Positions 47,096 through 56,044 of a stretch of DNA of 64,000 bases are shown in pieces. Source of the stretch: Aeromonas bestiarum. Lineage in GTDB: Bacteria; Pseudomonadota; Gammaproteobacteria; Enterobacterales; Aeromonadaceae. The position numbers were made by a program, and so were the translations under genes. The notes under the pieces were generated by a model. That model was not told the origin of the DNA. It made no database searches and saw nothing but the letters and a program-made list of their open reading frames with translations. Each line of letters starts with the position of its first letter. The stretch's first letter is position 1. Location of the stretch: NCBI RefSeq assembly GCF_000819745.1, contig NZ_CDDA01000008.1:218175-282174 (forward strand), written 5' to 3'.

Positions 47096-47884
47096 TCAAA
47101 CGTGACGGATAACGCGGTCGATGGTGTCATCGGGGCGCAGGGTGAGCACCTCGCAGCCATCCTCGGTCACCAGCAGGGTGTGTTCCCACTGGGCTGAGTC
47201 GCCGCCATCCTTGGTGGTCACGGTCCAGCCATCTTTCGGGTTGATGCGGCAGTGATACTTCTTGCTGTTGACCATGGGCTCTATGGTGAAGCACATGCCC
47301 GGCTTGAGCTCCTGCTTGCCGCCGTTGCGGTAGTGCAGGATCTGCGGTTCCTCGTGGAATTCGCTGCCGATGCCGTGGCCACAGTAGTCGCGCACCACGG
47401 AGAAGCCTGCCTTCTCGACGATGGGCTGGATCAGGGCGCCAATCTCTGTGATGCACATGCCGGGGCGCACCTGCTTGATGGCGGCGTACAGGCTCTCCTG
47501 GGCGACCTTGCACAGCTGGCGACGCAGCGGTGTGGTCTCACCCACGATGAACATGGCGGAGGTGTCACCGTGGTAGCCATCCTTGATGACTGTGATGTCC
47601 AGGTTGATGATGTCCCCTTCCCGCAATTTCTTGTGGTTGGGGATGCCGTGACAGATGACGTCGTTCACCGAGGTGCAGATGGACTTGGGGAAGCCGTGGT
47701 AGTTGAGCGGGGCCGGGATCGCCTGCTGTACGTCGACAATATAGTCGTGGCACAGGGTGTTCAGCTCGTCGGTGGTGACGCCTGCCTTGACGTGGGGGGC
47801 TATCATGATCAGCACATCGGCGGCCAGCTGGCCGGCAACGCGCATCTTTTCAATCTCTTCCGGTGTCTTGATTTTAATGGACAT
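47096..47884 (-). CDS. map: Type I methionine aminopeptidase
   Basis: A 262-residue cytoplasmic enzyme that removes the initiator Met from new proteins. Metal and catalytic residues appear in the usual order: NYHGFPKSICTSVNDVICHGIP (catalytic His), LDITVIKDGYHGDTSAMF (two Asp), GHGIGSEFHEEPQI (His) and FTIEPMVN (Glu), with a final Glu in SAQWEHTLLVTEDG. E. coli Map is 264 residues. Divergent from rpsB, as in E. coli, with a perfect CRP site in the shared upstream region. Confidence 0.97.
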   Translation of the reverse strand: MSIKIKTPEEIEKMRVAGQLAADVLIMIAPHVKAGVTTDELNTLCHDYIVDVQQAIPAPLNYHGFPKSICTSVNDVICHGIPNHKKLREGDIINLDITVIKDGYHGDTSAMFIVGETTPLRRQLCKVAQESLYAAIKQVRPGMCITEIGALIQPIVEKAGFSVVRDYCGHGIGSEFHEEPQILHYRNGGKQELKPGMCFTIEPMVNSKKYHCRINPKDGWTVTTKDGGDSAQWEHTLLVTEDGCEVLTLRPDDTIDRVIRHV

Positions 47885-48104
47885 GGGATCTCTCTTGGGG
47901 CCTGACTGCGCATCCTGTCGATGCCCAACAATCAGGTAATGAAAAATAGATGCGTTTGCAATCAGGCCAAAATTTTATCCCCAACCCCCGTTTACTTCCA
48001 GTGTGATTGTCATCACAACGTCAAATCCTCTGCCCAGCATCCACTACAGGGATCCATTTTTAGCACCCCGGCCGGTGGTGTCCTGACCAAAGTTATGGTA
48101 TAAA
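47885..48104. promoter_or_regulatory. Divergent map/rpsB promoter region
   Basis: The 220 bp between map and the rpsB transcript start. On the rpsB side TATAAA (48099-48104) is followed by the GC-only run GCGCGCC, the kind of discriminator seen at stringently controlled ribosomal promoters; the -35 is weak. A perfect CRP palindrome lies 82 bp upstream of this -10. Confidence 0.55.
48002..48017. promoter_or_regulatory. Perfect CRP-binding site between map and rpsB
   Basis: TGTGA-TTGTCA-TCACA matches the CRP consensus at all ten conserved positions. It lies 118 bp upstream of the map start codon and about 82 bp before the rpsB -10. Confidence 0.75.
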
Positions 48105-48246
48105 GCGCGCCGGAATGGGGAACTTGCGTCCGCATTTCATCACCCTTACTCAATAACACACACACATCGACACCTGTACCGGGGTGCCCCTTTGGGGTCG
48201 GTTACATGGGATGTGTGGAGGCCTAACCCCAATACAGAGGTATAAA
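48105..48246 (+). ncRNA. rpsB 5' leader, probable S2 autoregulatory RNA
   Basis: A 140-base untranslated leader with GTACCGGGGTGCCCC-type hairpin and a downstream GTGTGGAGGCCTAACCCCAA element next to the start codon. A structured leader that lets ribosomal protein S2 repress rpsB-tsf is known in gammaproteobacteria; this sequence has the expected position and the pairing GGGGT with ACCCC. I infer the regulatory role from position and pairing only. Confidence 0.5.
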
Positions 48247-48975
48247 ATGGCTAAAGTTTCTATGCGCGACATGCTGCAAGCCGGCGTTCACTTCGGTCAC
48301 CAGACTCGTTACTGGAACCCGAAAATGAAGTCCTACATCTTCGGTGCCCGCAGCAAGGTTCACATCATCAACCTGGAAAAAACCGTTCCGATGTTTGACG
48401 ATGCCATGAACTTCATCAGCTCAGTAGCTGCCAAGAAAGGCAAGGTACTGTTCGTAGGTACCAAGCGTGCCGCGTCTGAAGCCGTAAAAGATGCCGCTGA
48501 TCGTTGCGACCAGTTCTATGTCAACCACCGCTGGTTGGGTGGCATGCTGACCAACTGGAAAACCGTTCGTCAGTCCATCAAGCGCCTGAAAGATCTGGAA
48601 ACCCAGAGCCAGGACGGTACCTTCGAAAAGCTGACCAAGAAAGAGGCGCTGATGCGTACTCGCGAAATGGACAAGCTGGAGAAGAGCCTGGGTGGTATCA
48701 AGAACATGGGCGGCCTGCCTGACGTGCTGTTCGTTGTCGATGCCGACCACGAGCACATCGCTATCAAAGAAGCCAACAACCTGGGTATCCCGGTAGTTTC
48801 CATCGTTGATACCAACTCCAACCCGGACGGCGTTGATTACGTCATCCCGGGTAACGACGATGCTATCCGTGCCGTACAGCTGTATCTGAATGCTGCTGCT
48901 GACACCGTACTGGAAGCTCGCGCTCAGGACATCGTTGTTCAAGCCGAACAAGATGGCTTCGTTGAAGCTGAGTAA
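48247..48975 (+). CDS. rpsB: 30S ribosomal protein S2
   Basis: The 242-residue small-subunit protein S2, starting [27 protein letters not shown]. The conserved ribosome-contact segments [25 protein letters not shown] and [30 protein letters not shown] are present. Codon use is strongly biased to highly expressed codons. ATG at 48247 follows an AGAGGTATAAA ribosome site. First gene of the translation/envelope macro-operon, followed by an attenuator and tsf. Confidence 0.98.
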   Translation: MAKVSMRDMLQAGVHFGHQTRYWNPKMKSYIFGARSKVHIINLEKTVPMFDDAMNFISSVAAKKGKVLFVGTKRAASEAVKDAADRCDQFYVNHRWLGGMLTNWKTVRQSIKRLKDLETQSQDGTFEKLTKKEALMRTREMDKLEKSLGGIKNMGGLPDVLFVVDADHEHIAIKEANNLGIPVVSIVDTNSNPDGVDYVIPGNDDAIRAVQLYLNAAADTVLEARAQDIVVQAEQDGFVEAE

Positions 48976-49025
48976 TTGATAAGGACTGAAAAGCCCTTAT
49001 TAACCAAGCTGATGTAATTGGTTAG

Positions 49026-49050
49026 CAGGGGCCCTTGTGGCCCCTGTTTC
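49026..49050 (+). terminator. Attenuator between rpsB and tsf
   Basis: CAGGGGCC-CTTGT-GGCCCCTG followed by TTTCTTG. A partial terminator here would explain more S2 than EF-Ts messenger; E. coli has a comparable element. Confidence 0.75.
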
Positions 49051-49079
49051 TTGTCAATTCAAGACCGAGGATACTGGAC

Positions 49080-49961
49080 ATGGCTAACGTTACTGCCGCC
49101 CTGGTAAAAGAACTGCGCGAGCGCACCGCCGCTGGCATGATGGATTGCAAAAAAGCACTGGAAGAAGCTGCTGGTGATATCGAGCTGGCAATCGAGAACA
49201 TGCGCAAATCCGGTCAGGCCAAAGCCGCCAAGAAAGCAGGCCGTATCGCTGCTGAAGGCGTGATTTTCGCCCGTACCGAAGGCAACATTGCTGCCATGAT
49301 CGAGCTGAACAGCGAAACCGACTTCGTCGCCAAAGATGCCAGCTTCATGGCAATGGGCCAGAAGATCGCCGATATCGCCGCGACCCAGAAAATTGCTGAC
49401 GTCGACGCCCTGAAAGCGACCGATTTCGGCAACGGTGAGTCCATCGAGCTGACCATCACCAACCTGATCGCCAAGATCGGTGAGAACATGAACCTGCGTC
49501 GCGTGATGCTGGTTGAAGGTGACAACCTGGGCACCTACGTTCACGGTTCCCGCATTGGTGTTATCACCAAGCTGACCGGTGGTTCCGCCGAGCTGGCCAA
49601 AGATCTGGCCATGCATGTTGCAGCCAACAGCCCGCAATTCGTCAAGCCTGAAGACGTGTCTGCTGAAGTCGTTGCCAAAGAGCGCGAAATTCAGATCGAC
49701 ATCGCCATCAACTCCGGCAAGCCGAAAGAGATCGCCGAGAAGATGGTTGAAGGCCGCATGAAGAAGTTCACCGGTGAGGTTTCCCTGACTGGTCAGCCGT
49801 TCGTGAAGGATCCTTCCATGACGGTTGCCGAGCTGCTGAAGAAAGAAGGCGCTGACGTTGTCTCCTTCACCCGTTTCGAAGTGGGCGAAGGCATCGAGAA
49901 GCAAGAGACCGATTTCGCTGCTGAAGTAGCAGCCCAAATCGCGGCCGCTCAGAAGGCCTAA
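49080..49961 (+). CDS. tsf: Elongation factor Ts
   Basis: EF-Ts is the guanine-nucleotide exchange factor of EF-Tu. The 293-residue product has the family signatures [19 protein letters not shown] (N-terminal domain) and [23 protein letters not shown] (core contact with EF-Tu). ATG at 49080 starts the conserved [14 protein letters not shown]; upstream in-frame codons include the attenuator. Followed by a hairpin and pyrH. Confidence 0.98.
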   Translation: MANVTAALVKELRERTAAGMMDCKKALEEAAGDIELAIENMRKSGQAKAAKKAGRIAAEGVIFARTEGNIAAMIELNSETDFVAKDASFMAMGQKIADIAATQKIADVDALKATDFGNGESIELTITNLIAKIGENMNLRRVMLVEGDNLGTYVHGSRIGVITKLTGGSAELAKDLAMHVAANSPQFVKPEDVSAEVVAKEREIQIDIAINSGKPKEIAEKMVEGRMKKFTGEVSLTGQPFVKDPSMTVAELLKKEGADVVSFTRFEVGEGIEKQETDFAAEVAAQIAAAQKA

Positions 49962-49986
49962 CCGAACCGGTTTTTCCGTTTCCCCA

Positions 49987-50011
49987 GACCGCGACTTATG
50001 TCGCGGTCTTT
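49987..50011 (+). terminator. Hairpin between tsf and pyrH
   Basis: GACCGCGAC-TTAT-GTCGCGGTC followed by TTTATAT. Probably a partial terminator that sets the level of pyrH transcription. Confidence 0.8.
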
Positions 50012-50032
50012 ATATGACCAGGAATCAGTGAC

Positions 50033-50767
50033 ATGAGTACCAATCCCAAGCCTGCATACAGACGTGTTCTTCTGAAGTTGAGTGGTGAAGCCCTGCAAGG
50101 ATCCGAGGGTTTTGGCATTGATCCGGCGGTGCTGGAGCGGATGGCCCAAGAGATCAAGGAACTGGTTGAGCTGGGTGTTCAGGTCGGTCTGGTCATCGGT
50201 GGCGGCAACCTGTTCCGTGGTGCCGGTCTTGCCAAAGCGGGCATGAACCGCGTGGTGGGCGACCACATGGGTATGCTGGCCACCGTGATGAACGGTCTGG
50301 CCATGCGTGATGCCCTGCATCGTGCTTATGTGAATGCCCGTCTGATGTCTGCCATTTCCCTGCAGGGCGTCTGCGATTCCTATAGCTGGGCCGAGGCCAT
50401 CAGCCAGCTGCGCGCCGGCAAGGTAGTGATCTTTTCTGCCGGTACCGGCAACCCCTTCTTTACCACCGACTCCGCGGCCTGCCTGCGCGGGATCGAGATC
50501 GAAGCCGACGTGGTGCTCAAGGCCACCAAGGTCGATGGCGTATTCACGGATGACCCGGTCAAGAACCCGGATGCCGTGCTGTACCATGAATTGAGTTATG
50601 ATGAAGTTCTTGAAAAAGAACTCAAAGTGATGGATCTTGCTGCTTTTACTCTGGCCCGTGACCATGATCTGCCGATCCGCGTGTTCAACATGAACAAACC
50701 GGGTGCGCTGCGTCGGGTTATCATGGGTGAGCCGGAAGGCACCCTGATCCACCACATCGGCAAGTAA
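50033..50767 (+). CDS. pyrH: UMP kinase
   Basis: UMP kinase of the amino-acid-kinase family, 244 residues, making UDP in the cytoplasm. The phosphate-binding start KLSGEALQG, the [29 protein letters not shown] stretch and the nucleotide loop [19 protein letters not shown] match the bacterial hexameric enzyme. Essential in E. coli and allosterically controlled by GTP and UTP. Sits between tsf and frr as in most gammaproteobacteria. Confidence 0.97.
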   Translation: MSTNPKPAYRRVLLKLSGEALQGSEGFGIDPAVLERMAQEIKELVELGVQVGLVIGGGNLFRGAGLAKAGMNRVVGDHMGMLATVMNGLAMRDALHRAYVNARLMSAISLQGVCDSYSWAEAISQLRAGKVVIFSAGTGNPFFTTDSAACLRGIEIEADVVLKATKVDGVFTDDPVKNPDAVLYHELSYDEVLEKELKVMDLAAFTLARDHDLPIRVFNMNKPGALRRVIMGEPEGTLIHHIGK

Positions 50768-50829
50768 GACAAGAGATCAGGCTGGAAGGCGCTCTTATTC
50801 ATTACGCCAGCAAATAAATATGATAGACA

Positions 50830-50850
50830 CGAGCCGCGTGGCGGCTCGTT
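50830..50850 (+). other. Stem-loop before frr
   Basis: CGAGCCGC-GTG-GCGGCTCG, eight paired bases, followed by only two T. Not a proper terminator; possibly an mRNA processing or stability element between pyrH and frr. Confidence 0.5.
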
Positions 50851-50869
50851 CGCCAAAAGGAAAACCACT

Positions 50870-51427
50870 GTGATCAACGAGATTAAAAACGACGCCAAGG
50901 ACCGTATGGCCAAGAGCGTAGAGTCGCTCAAGACCCAGATGTCCAAGATCCGTACCGGCCGTGCTCATCCGAGCCTGCTCGACGGTATCCAGGTTGAGTA
51001 TTACGGTGCTGCCACTCCTCTGAAACAGTTGGCCAACGTGGTGGCAGAAGATGCTCGTACCCTGTCCATCTCCATTTTTGACCGCTCCATGATCCAGGCG
51101 GTAGAGAAGGCCATCCTGACCTCTGATCTGGGCCTGAACCCGTCCAGCAACGGTCAGACCCTGCGCGTACCCTTGCCGCCGCTGACCGAGGAGCGTCGCC
51201 GCGATCTGACCAAGATCGTCCGTGCCGAAGCCGAAGGTGCCCGTGTGGCCGTGCGCAACATCCGTCGCGATGCCAACGCCGACCTGAAAGCGCTGCTCAA
51301 GGACAAAGAGATCTCCGAAGACGACGACCGTCGTGCCCAGGAAGAGATCCAGAAACTCACTGATGCCTTCATCAAGCTGGTGGATGACGCCCTGGCCGCG
51401 AAGGAAAAGGAGCTAATGGAAATCTAA
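50870..51427 (+). CDS. frr: Ribosome recycling factor
   Basis: RRF, 185 residues, splits post-termination ribosomes with EF-G. It has the usual two-domain pattern: a helical bundle with [20 protein letters not shown]-like sequence ([15 protein letters not shown]) and the loop [15 protein letters not shown], ending in [22 protein letters not shown]. Starts with GTG at 50870 after AAAAGGAAAA. Ends before a hairpin. Confidence 0.97.
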   Translation: MINEIKNDAKDRMAKSVESLKTQMSKIRTGRAHPSLLDGIQVEYYGAATPLKQLANVVAEDARTLSISIFDRSMIQAVEKAILTSDLGLNPSSNGQTLRVPLPPLTEERRRDLTKIVRAEAEGARVAVRNIRRDANADLKALLKDKEISEDDDRRAQEEIQKLTDAFIKLVDDALAAKEKELMEI

Positions 51428-51448
51428 GTCTCTGACAGGTATATTACG

Positions 51449-51486
51449 AGCGCCGTGTAGTGCCCCTGCACGGCGCTTTTGTCTTT
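51449..51486 (+). terminator. Terminator-like hairpin after frr
   Basis: AGCGCCGTG / CACGGCGCT (nine pairs, 11-base loop) followed by TTTGTCTTTG. uppS starts 14 bp later, so this is likely partial. Confidence 0.75.
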
Positions 51487-51499
51487 GTGGGAGAAATGA

Positions 51500-52276
51500 A
51501 TGTCGCTTTTGGCAGCGTTAGGTGATTGTGCCAACTCGTCCTTGCCTCGTCATGTGGCCATCATCATGGATGGCAACGGACGCTGGGCTCAGAACCGTGG
51601 CAAGATGCGGGTCTATGGTCACAAGGCGGGCGTGCAGTCTGTTCGTGAGGCGGTGACCTTTGCCGCGCGCGCCAAGATAGAGGCGTTGACCCTGTTTGCC
51701 TTCTCCAGTGAGAACTGGCGGCGACCGGAAGGGGAGGTCAGTGCCCTGATGGAGCTGTTCCTGACCGTGCTGGGCCGTGAGGTCAAGAAACTGCACAGCA
51801 ACGGGATCCGGCTCAAGGTGATCGGTGATACCGCCCGCTTCAGCGACCGCTTGCAGGCCAAGATCGCCAAGGCTGAGGCCCTGACCGCCGACAACCAGGG
51901 GCTGACCCTCAATATTGCCGCCAATTACGGTGGCCAGTGGGATATCGCCCAGGCGGCCCGTAAACTGGCCCGTGCCGTGGCGGCGGGCGAGCTGGACGCC
52001 GATACCATCGATGAGTCCCTGCTGGCCGGGCAAGTCTGCATGGCCGACCTGCCCCCCGTGGATCTGTTGATCCGGACCGGTGGTGATCATCGCATCAGCA
52101 ATTTTGTGTTATGGCAGCTCGCCTATGCCGAGCTCTATTTTACCCCGGTATTGTGGCCCGATTTCAACGAGGCCGAGTTCAGTGAGGCCGTTGCCTCTTT
52201 CGTTGCCCGTGAGCGTCGCTTCGGGTGTACGGGTGAACAGATACGGGAATTGATCGCCGAGCATCAGACCGGCTAA
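51500..52276 (+). CDS. uppS: Undecaprenyl diphosphate synthase
   Basis: A cis-prenyltransferase that makes the C55 lipid carrier for peptidoglycan and O-antigen. 258 residues; catalytic Asp24 lies in [11 protein letters not shown], and [11 protein letters not shown], the hydrophobic cleft, and [23 protein letters not shown] near the C-terminus are family marks. ATG at 51500 has GGGAGAAATGA upstream. In E. coli dxr precedes this gene; here dxr has moved after cdsA, as in Vibrio. Confidence 0.97.
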   Translation: MSLLAALGDCANSSLPRHVAIIMDGNGRWAQNRGKMRVYGHKAGVQSVREAVTFAARAKIEALTLFAFSSENWRRPEGEVSALMELFLTVLGREVKKLHSNGIRLKVIGDTARFSDRLQAKIAKAEALTADNQGLTLNIAANYGGQWDIAQAARKLARAVAAGELDADTIDESLLAGQVCMADLPPVDLLIRTGGDHRISNFVLWQLAYAELYFTPVLWPDFNEAEFSEAVASFVARERRFGCTGEQIRELIAEHQTG

Positions 52277-52302
52277 ACCCCCTCCCAAGAGAGAGGTTTC
52301 TT

Positions 52303-53160
52303 TTGCTAAAACAACGAATTATTACCGCATTGCTACTGGTTCCCCTGGTGTTGGGGGCGCTATTCTTTCTGCCGTTGAAATTCTTTGCCCTGTTGGCAGC
52401 CCTGGTGTTTCTGTTGGCCAGCCGCGAGTGGAGCGGCTTCGTCTCTGCCCAGCCGCAGCAATGGCTGCCGCTGGTGTTCTGTCTGTTGCTCGGTGCCAGC
52501 CTGTTCTGGCTGCCGGTCGAGCAGCTGTGGACCCCGCACTTGCATCCGCTGGTGATGGGCGTGCTCTGGACTGCGGTCAGCTGGTGGCTGCTGGGGCTGC
52601 TGCTGGTATTGCGTTATCCCCAGAGCGCCAAGTTGTGGAAAGAGTCCATCTGGCTCAAGTCCCTGTTCGGTCTGGTGACCCTGGTGCCCTTCTTCTGGTC
52701 CCTGGTGGCCATCCGTGGTTACAACTTCTATCACGACCCCATGATGGGGGCCTGGATCCTGTTGTTCGTCATGGGGCTGGTCTGGGCGGCAGATTCTGGC
52801 GCGTACTTTTTCGGCAAGGCCTTTGGCAAACACAAGCTGGCGCCGGCCGTCAGCCCGGGCAAAACCATCGAAGGCATGGTTGGCGGCCTGTTTACCGCCA
52901 GCCTGCTGGCCGTTGCCGTGACCTGGTTCATGGGCTTCGTGCCCGCCAAGATGGCCATAGTGCTGTTCTGCTCCCTGCTGGCTGTGCTGGCGTCCGTGCT
53001 CGGCGATCTGACCGAGAGCATGTTCAAGCGGGAAGCTGGCATCAAGGATTCCGGCACCCTGCTGCCCGGTCATGGCGGTATTCTCGACCGGATCGACAGC
53101 CTGACCGCCGCCCTGCCGGTATTCCTGCTCAGCTACCTGTTGCTCAGCCAGGAATTCTGA
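52303..53160 (+). CDS. cdsA: Phosphatidate cytidylyltransferase
   Basis: CdsA makes CDP-diacylglycerol, the branch-point of phospholipid synthesis, in the inner membrane. 285 residues with about eight membrane helices, and the family signature SMFKREAGIKDSGTLLPGHGGILDRIDS near the C-terminus. It starts with TTG at 52303, six bases after AGAGAGG, and no ATG competes. Its TGA overlaps an ATG (TGATG, 53158-53162) that opens not dxr but a chain of two tiny frames leading to dxr. Confidence 0.95.
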   Translation: MLKQRIITALLLVPLVLGALFFLPLKFFALLAALVFLLASREWSGFVSAQPQQWLPLVFCLLLGASLFWLPVEQLWTPHLHPLVMGVLWTAVSWWLLGLLLVLRYPQSAKLWKESIWLKSLFGLVTLVPFFWSLVAIRGYNFYHDPMMGAWILLFVMGLVWAADSGAYFFGKAFGKHKLAPAVSPGKTIEGMVGGLFTASLLAVAVTWFMGFVPAKMAIVLFCSLLAVLASVLGDLTESMFKREAGIKDSGTLLPGHGGILDRIDSLTAALPVFLLSYLLLSQEF

Positions 53161-53228
53161 TGCCTCGCTCGCTGATGATCCCGGGAGCATCCGGCTCCGT
53201 CAGTCTGTTACTCGTTCAGGAGTCTTGA
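53160..53228 (+). CDS. Mini-ORF A, decayed copy of the dxr start
   Basis: A 22-codon frame, MPRSLMIPGASGSVSLLLVQES, opened by the ATG that overlaps the cdsA stop. From its fifth codon it parallels the dxr start ([11 protein letters not shown]): 28 of 33 bases agree from CTG onward. It ends in TCAGGAGTCT-TGATG, so it carries a ribosome site for the next start, whose ATG overlaps its TGA. The frame may be a real translated leader or only a relic; no protein role is suggested. Confidence 0.5.
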   Translation: MPRSLMIPGASGSVSLLLVQES

Positions 53229-53293
53229 TGCATAGTCTGATGATCTTGAAGGCTTTCGGCTCCATTCATTCGTTAGCAAGTCGGGAGTGTTGA
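53228..53293 (+). CDS. Mini-ORF B, decayed copy of the dxr start
   Basis: A 21-codon frame starting [15 protein letters not shown], against [15 protein letters not shown] in Dxr. The first 18 bases differ from dxr at three positions; further on 23 of 33 bases agree. It ends GTCGGGAGTGTTGATG, its TGA overlapping the true dxr ATG. Unit length 65 bp, compared with 68 bp for mini-ORF A. Confidence 0.5.
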   Translation: MHSLMILKAFGSIHSLASREC

Positions 53294-54486
53294 TGCATAA
53301 CCTGGTGATCCTGGGAGCCTCCGGCTCCATCGGTCAGAGCACCCTCAAGGTACTGCGGCAGAATCCGGGCCGTTGGCAAGTTCTGGCGCTGACGGCGGCC
53401 CGCAGCGTGGACGCCATGCTGCGCGATTGTCTCGAATTCTTCCCCCGCTTCGCCGTCATGGTGGATGAAGAAGCGGCCGCCATGCTGGCAGGCCGGCTCA
53501 AGAGCCATGGCAGCGTGACCCGGGTACTGTCCGGTCAGGCCGCCCTGTGCGAGGTGGCAGCCCATCCTGATGTTCACAGCGTGATGGCGGCCATCGTCGG
53601 TGCCGCTGGCCTGGCGCCCACCATGGCTGCGGTGCGCGCCGGCAAGCGCATCCTGCTGGCCAATAAGGAGGCGCTGGTGATGTCCGGCGCTTTCTTCATG
53701 GAGGCGGTGCGCGAGCATGGCGCCGAGCTGCTGCCCATCGACAGCGAGCACAACGCGATTTTCCAGTGCCTGCCCGAAGCCATTCAGCGTCAGCCCGGTT
53801 TCTGCTCCCTGGCAGAAGCGGGCATCAGCAAGATACTGCTGACCGGCTCCGGCGGCCCGTTCCGCTACACCGACATTCAGGAACTGGCACGGGTCACGCC
53901 GGCCCAGGCGATCGCCCACCCGAACTGGTCCATGGGGGCCAAGATCTCGGTGGACTCCGCCACCATGATCAACAAGGGGCTGGAGTACATAGAGGCGCGC
54001 TGGCTGTTCAATGCGGCGCCCGAGCAGATCCAGGTGGTGATCCATCCCCAGTCCGTCATCCACTCCATGGTGCAGTACAAGGACGGCTCAGTGCTGGCCC
54101 AGCTTGGCAACCCGGACATGTGCACCCCCATAGCCCATGCCCTGGCCTATCCGGCTCGTGTTGAGTCTGGGGTGGAACCTTTGGATTTCTTCAGTGTCGG
54201 AGAATTCAGCTTTATCCGGCCCGATTATGAGCGTTATCCCTGCCTGGCGCTGGCCATGAGCGCCTGCCAGCAAGGGCAGGCGGCGACCACGGCGCTCAAT
54301 GCCGCCAATGAAGAGGCCGTTGCGGCTTTCCTTGCAGAGCGGATCGGTTTTATGGATATTGCCAGAGTCAATGAGGCCATCATGGCGGCGCTGGGCAGTT
54401 CCGCCGTGGGCTCACTGGATGATTTGATTGCGCTGGATGGTGCGGCCCGTGCCCGTGCTCACAATTTGATTGAGGAGCTTAGCTGA
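53293..54486 (+). CDS. dxr: 1-deoxy-D-xylulose 5-phosphate reductoisomerase
   Basis: Dxr (IspC) makes 2-C-methylerythritol 4-phosphate in the MEP isoprenoid pathway, with NADPH and a divalent metal. 397 residues; the N-terminal Rossmann loop [12 protein letters not shown], then [11 protein letters not shown], the metal ligand region [13 protein letters not shown] and the loop TGSGGPFR, with [21 protein letters not shown] at 53293 follows GGGAG. Its start region is preceded by two decayed copies of itself; its TGA overlaps the ATG of another mini-ORF chain. Confidence 0.97.
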   Translation: MHNLVILGASGSIGQSTLKVLRQNPGRWQVLALTAARSVDAMLRDCLEFFPRFAVMVDEEAAAMLAGRLKSHGSVTRVLSGQAALCEVAAHPDVHSVMAAIVGAAGLAPTMAAVRAGKRILLANKEALVMSGAFFMEAVREHGAELLPIDSEHNAIFQCLPEAIQRQPGFCSLAEAGISKILLTGSGGPFRYTDIQELARVTPAQAIAHPNWSMGAKISVDSATMINKGLEYIEARWLFNAAPEQIQVVIHPQSVIHSMVQYKDGSVLAQLGNPDMCTPIAHALAYPARVESGVEPLDFFSVGEFSFIRPDYERYPCLALAMSACQQGQAATTALNAANEEAVAAFLAERIGFMDIARVNEAIMAALGSSAVGSLDDLIALDGAARARAHNLIEELS

Positions 54487-54569
54487 TGAGTGGTATTTCG
54501 TGGCATTGTGCTGCCTTCATCCTTGCCTTCGGGTATCGGACCATGCATGAAATCGAGGTGGCTGACTGA
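54486..54569 (+). CDS. Mini-ORF C, decayed copy of the rseP start
   Basis: A 27-codon frame whose ATG overlaps the dxr TGA. The peptide [16 protein letters not shown] parallels [16 protein letters not shown] of RseP (8 of 16 identical; about 32 of 49 bases). It ends ATCGAGGTGGCTGACTGATG, like the dxr tail (ATTGAGGAGCTTAGCTGATG), so the copied unit includes the dxr end with its ribosome site as well as the rseP start. Confidence 0.5.
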   Translation: MSGISWHCAAFILAFGYRTMHEIEVAD

Positions 54570-54658
54570 TGAGTGCTGTGCTGTGGAATGACAAACATGC
54601 CTTGATGACTGCCTCCTTCAGTTGTTCGAATGGGTATGATATCGAGGTGATCGGCTGA
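54569..54658 (+). CDS. Mini-ORF D, decayed copy of the rseP start
   Basis: A 29-codon frame beginning MSAVLWN, where RseP has MGGVLWN (15 of 21 bases agree), then diverging. It ends ATCGAGGTGATCGGCTGATG, its TGA overlapping the rseP ATG. The unit is 89 bp long, the preceding one 83 bp. Confidence 0.5.
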   Translation: MSAVLWNDKHALMTASFSCSNGYDIEVIG

Positions 54659-56010
54659 TGGGCGGCGTGTTGTGGAACATAGGTGCCTTTATTGTCGCCC
54701 TCGGGTTGCTGGTTGCGGTTCATGAATTCGGCCACTTCTGGGTGGCCCGTCGCTGTGGCGTCAAGGTCGAGCGTTTTTCCATCGGTTTTGGCAAGGCCAT
54801 CTGGCGCCGGGTCGGCAAGGATGGCACCGAGTATGTGCTGGCGCTGATCCCGCTCGGCGGCTACGTCAAGATGCTCGATGGCCGGGTCGATGAGCTCAAA
54901 CCTGGCGATGAGCAATTTGCCTTCAACCACAAGAGTGTCTGGGCACGCATGGCCATAGTGGCGGCGGGCCCCATGGCGAACTTCGTGTTTGCCCTGTTTG
55001 CCCTCTGGCTGATGTTCATGATCGGCGTCCCTGCTGTCAAACCCGTGGTGGGGGAGGTGCGTCCCGCTTCCATAGTGGCGGCAGCCGGGATCGAACCCGG
55101 CATGGAGATCGTCGGTGTCGGCGACAAGGCGACCGGTGACTGGGAGAGCGTGACCTATGCCCTCATCAGCCACCTGGGCGATGATTCCGTGCAGCTCAAA
55201 CTGAAAGCGGCCAACACCAGCTACGCGGTGGACAAGACCCTCCAGCTCGATGGCTGGCAGTTCGACCCGGACAAGGAGTCACCCATCGGCAGCCTGGGGA
55301 TAGTGCCCCTTGGCGGCAAGGTGCTGCCCGTGGTCGAGGCCATAGTGCCCAAGAGTGCCAGCGAAAAGGCCGGCATTCAGGTCGGTGATCGCATCAAGCG
55401 GGTGGGCGAGCAGGAGGTCACCGAGTGGGCCCAGTTCGTGCTCCTGGTGCAGCAGTCACCGGAGCAGCCATTGCCGGTCGTGGTGGAGCGGGCGGGCAGC
55501 GAGCTGACCCTGACCCTGACCCCGGATGTGAAAAAAGTGCGGGGCCAGCTGGTCGGTTTTGTCGGCCTGTCACCGCAACTGGTTCCATTACCGGATGAGT
55601 ATCGAATTCTGTTACAGTATGGGCCTTTGCAAGCCCTGTGGCAGGGAGCCCAGAAGACTTGGAGCCTGACCACACTGACCTTTGACATGATTGGCAAGCT
55701 GATTGGTGGCATCGTCTCGCTGGATAATCTGAGCGGTCCCATCTCCATTGCCAAGGGCGCAGGCAGCAGTGCCGATTACGGTCTGGTCTATTTCCTCGGT
55801 TTTCTGGCGCTGATCAGCGTCAACCTGGGGATCATCAACCTGATTCCCCTGCCGGTGCTGGATGGTGGCCATCTGGTCTACTTCTTCATCGAGGCGGTCA
55901 CCGGCAAGCCGGTATCAGAAAAAATTCAGGAAGTGGGTTTCAGGATCGGCGCCGCCATTCTGATGTTACTGATGGGCATTGCGCTGTTTAATGATTTCGC
56001 TCGCCTCTGA
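54658..56010 (+). CDS. rseP: Site-2 protease RseP
   Basis: An inner-membrane zinc metalloprotease that cuts RseA in the sigma-E envelope stress cascade. 450 residues with four membrane helices. The active site HEFGH (residues 22-26) is in the first helix; the third zinc ligand Asp is in LPVLDGGH near residue 400. Two PDZ domains lie in the periplasmic loop ([20 protein letters not shown] and [22 protein letters not shown]). The start at 54658 overlaps the stop of a tiny frame resembling its own first codons. bamA follows. Confidence 0.97.
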   Translation: MGGVLWNIGAFIVALGLLVAVHEFGHFWVARRCGVKVERFSIGFGKAIWRRVGKDGTEYVLALIPLGGYVKMLDGRVDELKPGDEQFAFNHKSVWARMAIVAAGPMANFVFALFALWLMFMIGVPAVKPVVGEVRPASIVAAAGIEPGMEIVGVGDKATGDWESVTYALISHLGDDSVQLKLKAANTSYAVDKTLQLDGWQFDPDKESPIGSLGIVPLGGKVLPVVEAIVPKSASEKAGIQVGDRIKRVGEQEVTEWAQFVLLVQQSPEQPLPVVVERAGSELTLTLTPDVKKVRGQLVGFVGLSPQLVPLPDEYRILLQYGPLQALWQGAQKTWSLTTLTFDMIGKLIGGIVSLDNLSGPISIAKGAGSSADYGLVYFLGFLALISVNLGIINLIPLPVLDGGHLVYFFIEAVTGKPVSEKIQEVGFRIGAAILMLLMGIALFNDFARL

Positions 56011-56044
56011 GGCCAGAGCATCAACAAGGACACACAAGAACAAA

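Noticed and set aside
53160-54658. The mini-ORFs as toxin or signalling peptides
   Set aside because: Their sequence is explained by similarity to the adjacent gene starts; no hydrophobic or export pattern of small toxins is seen.
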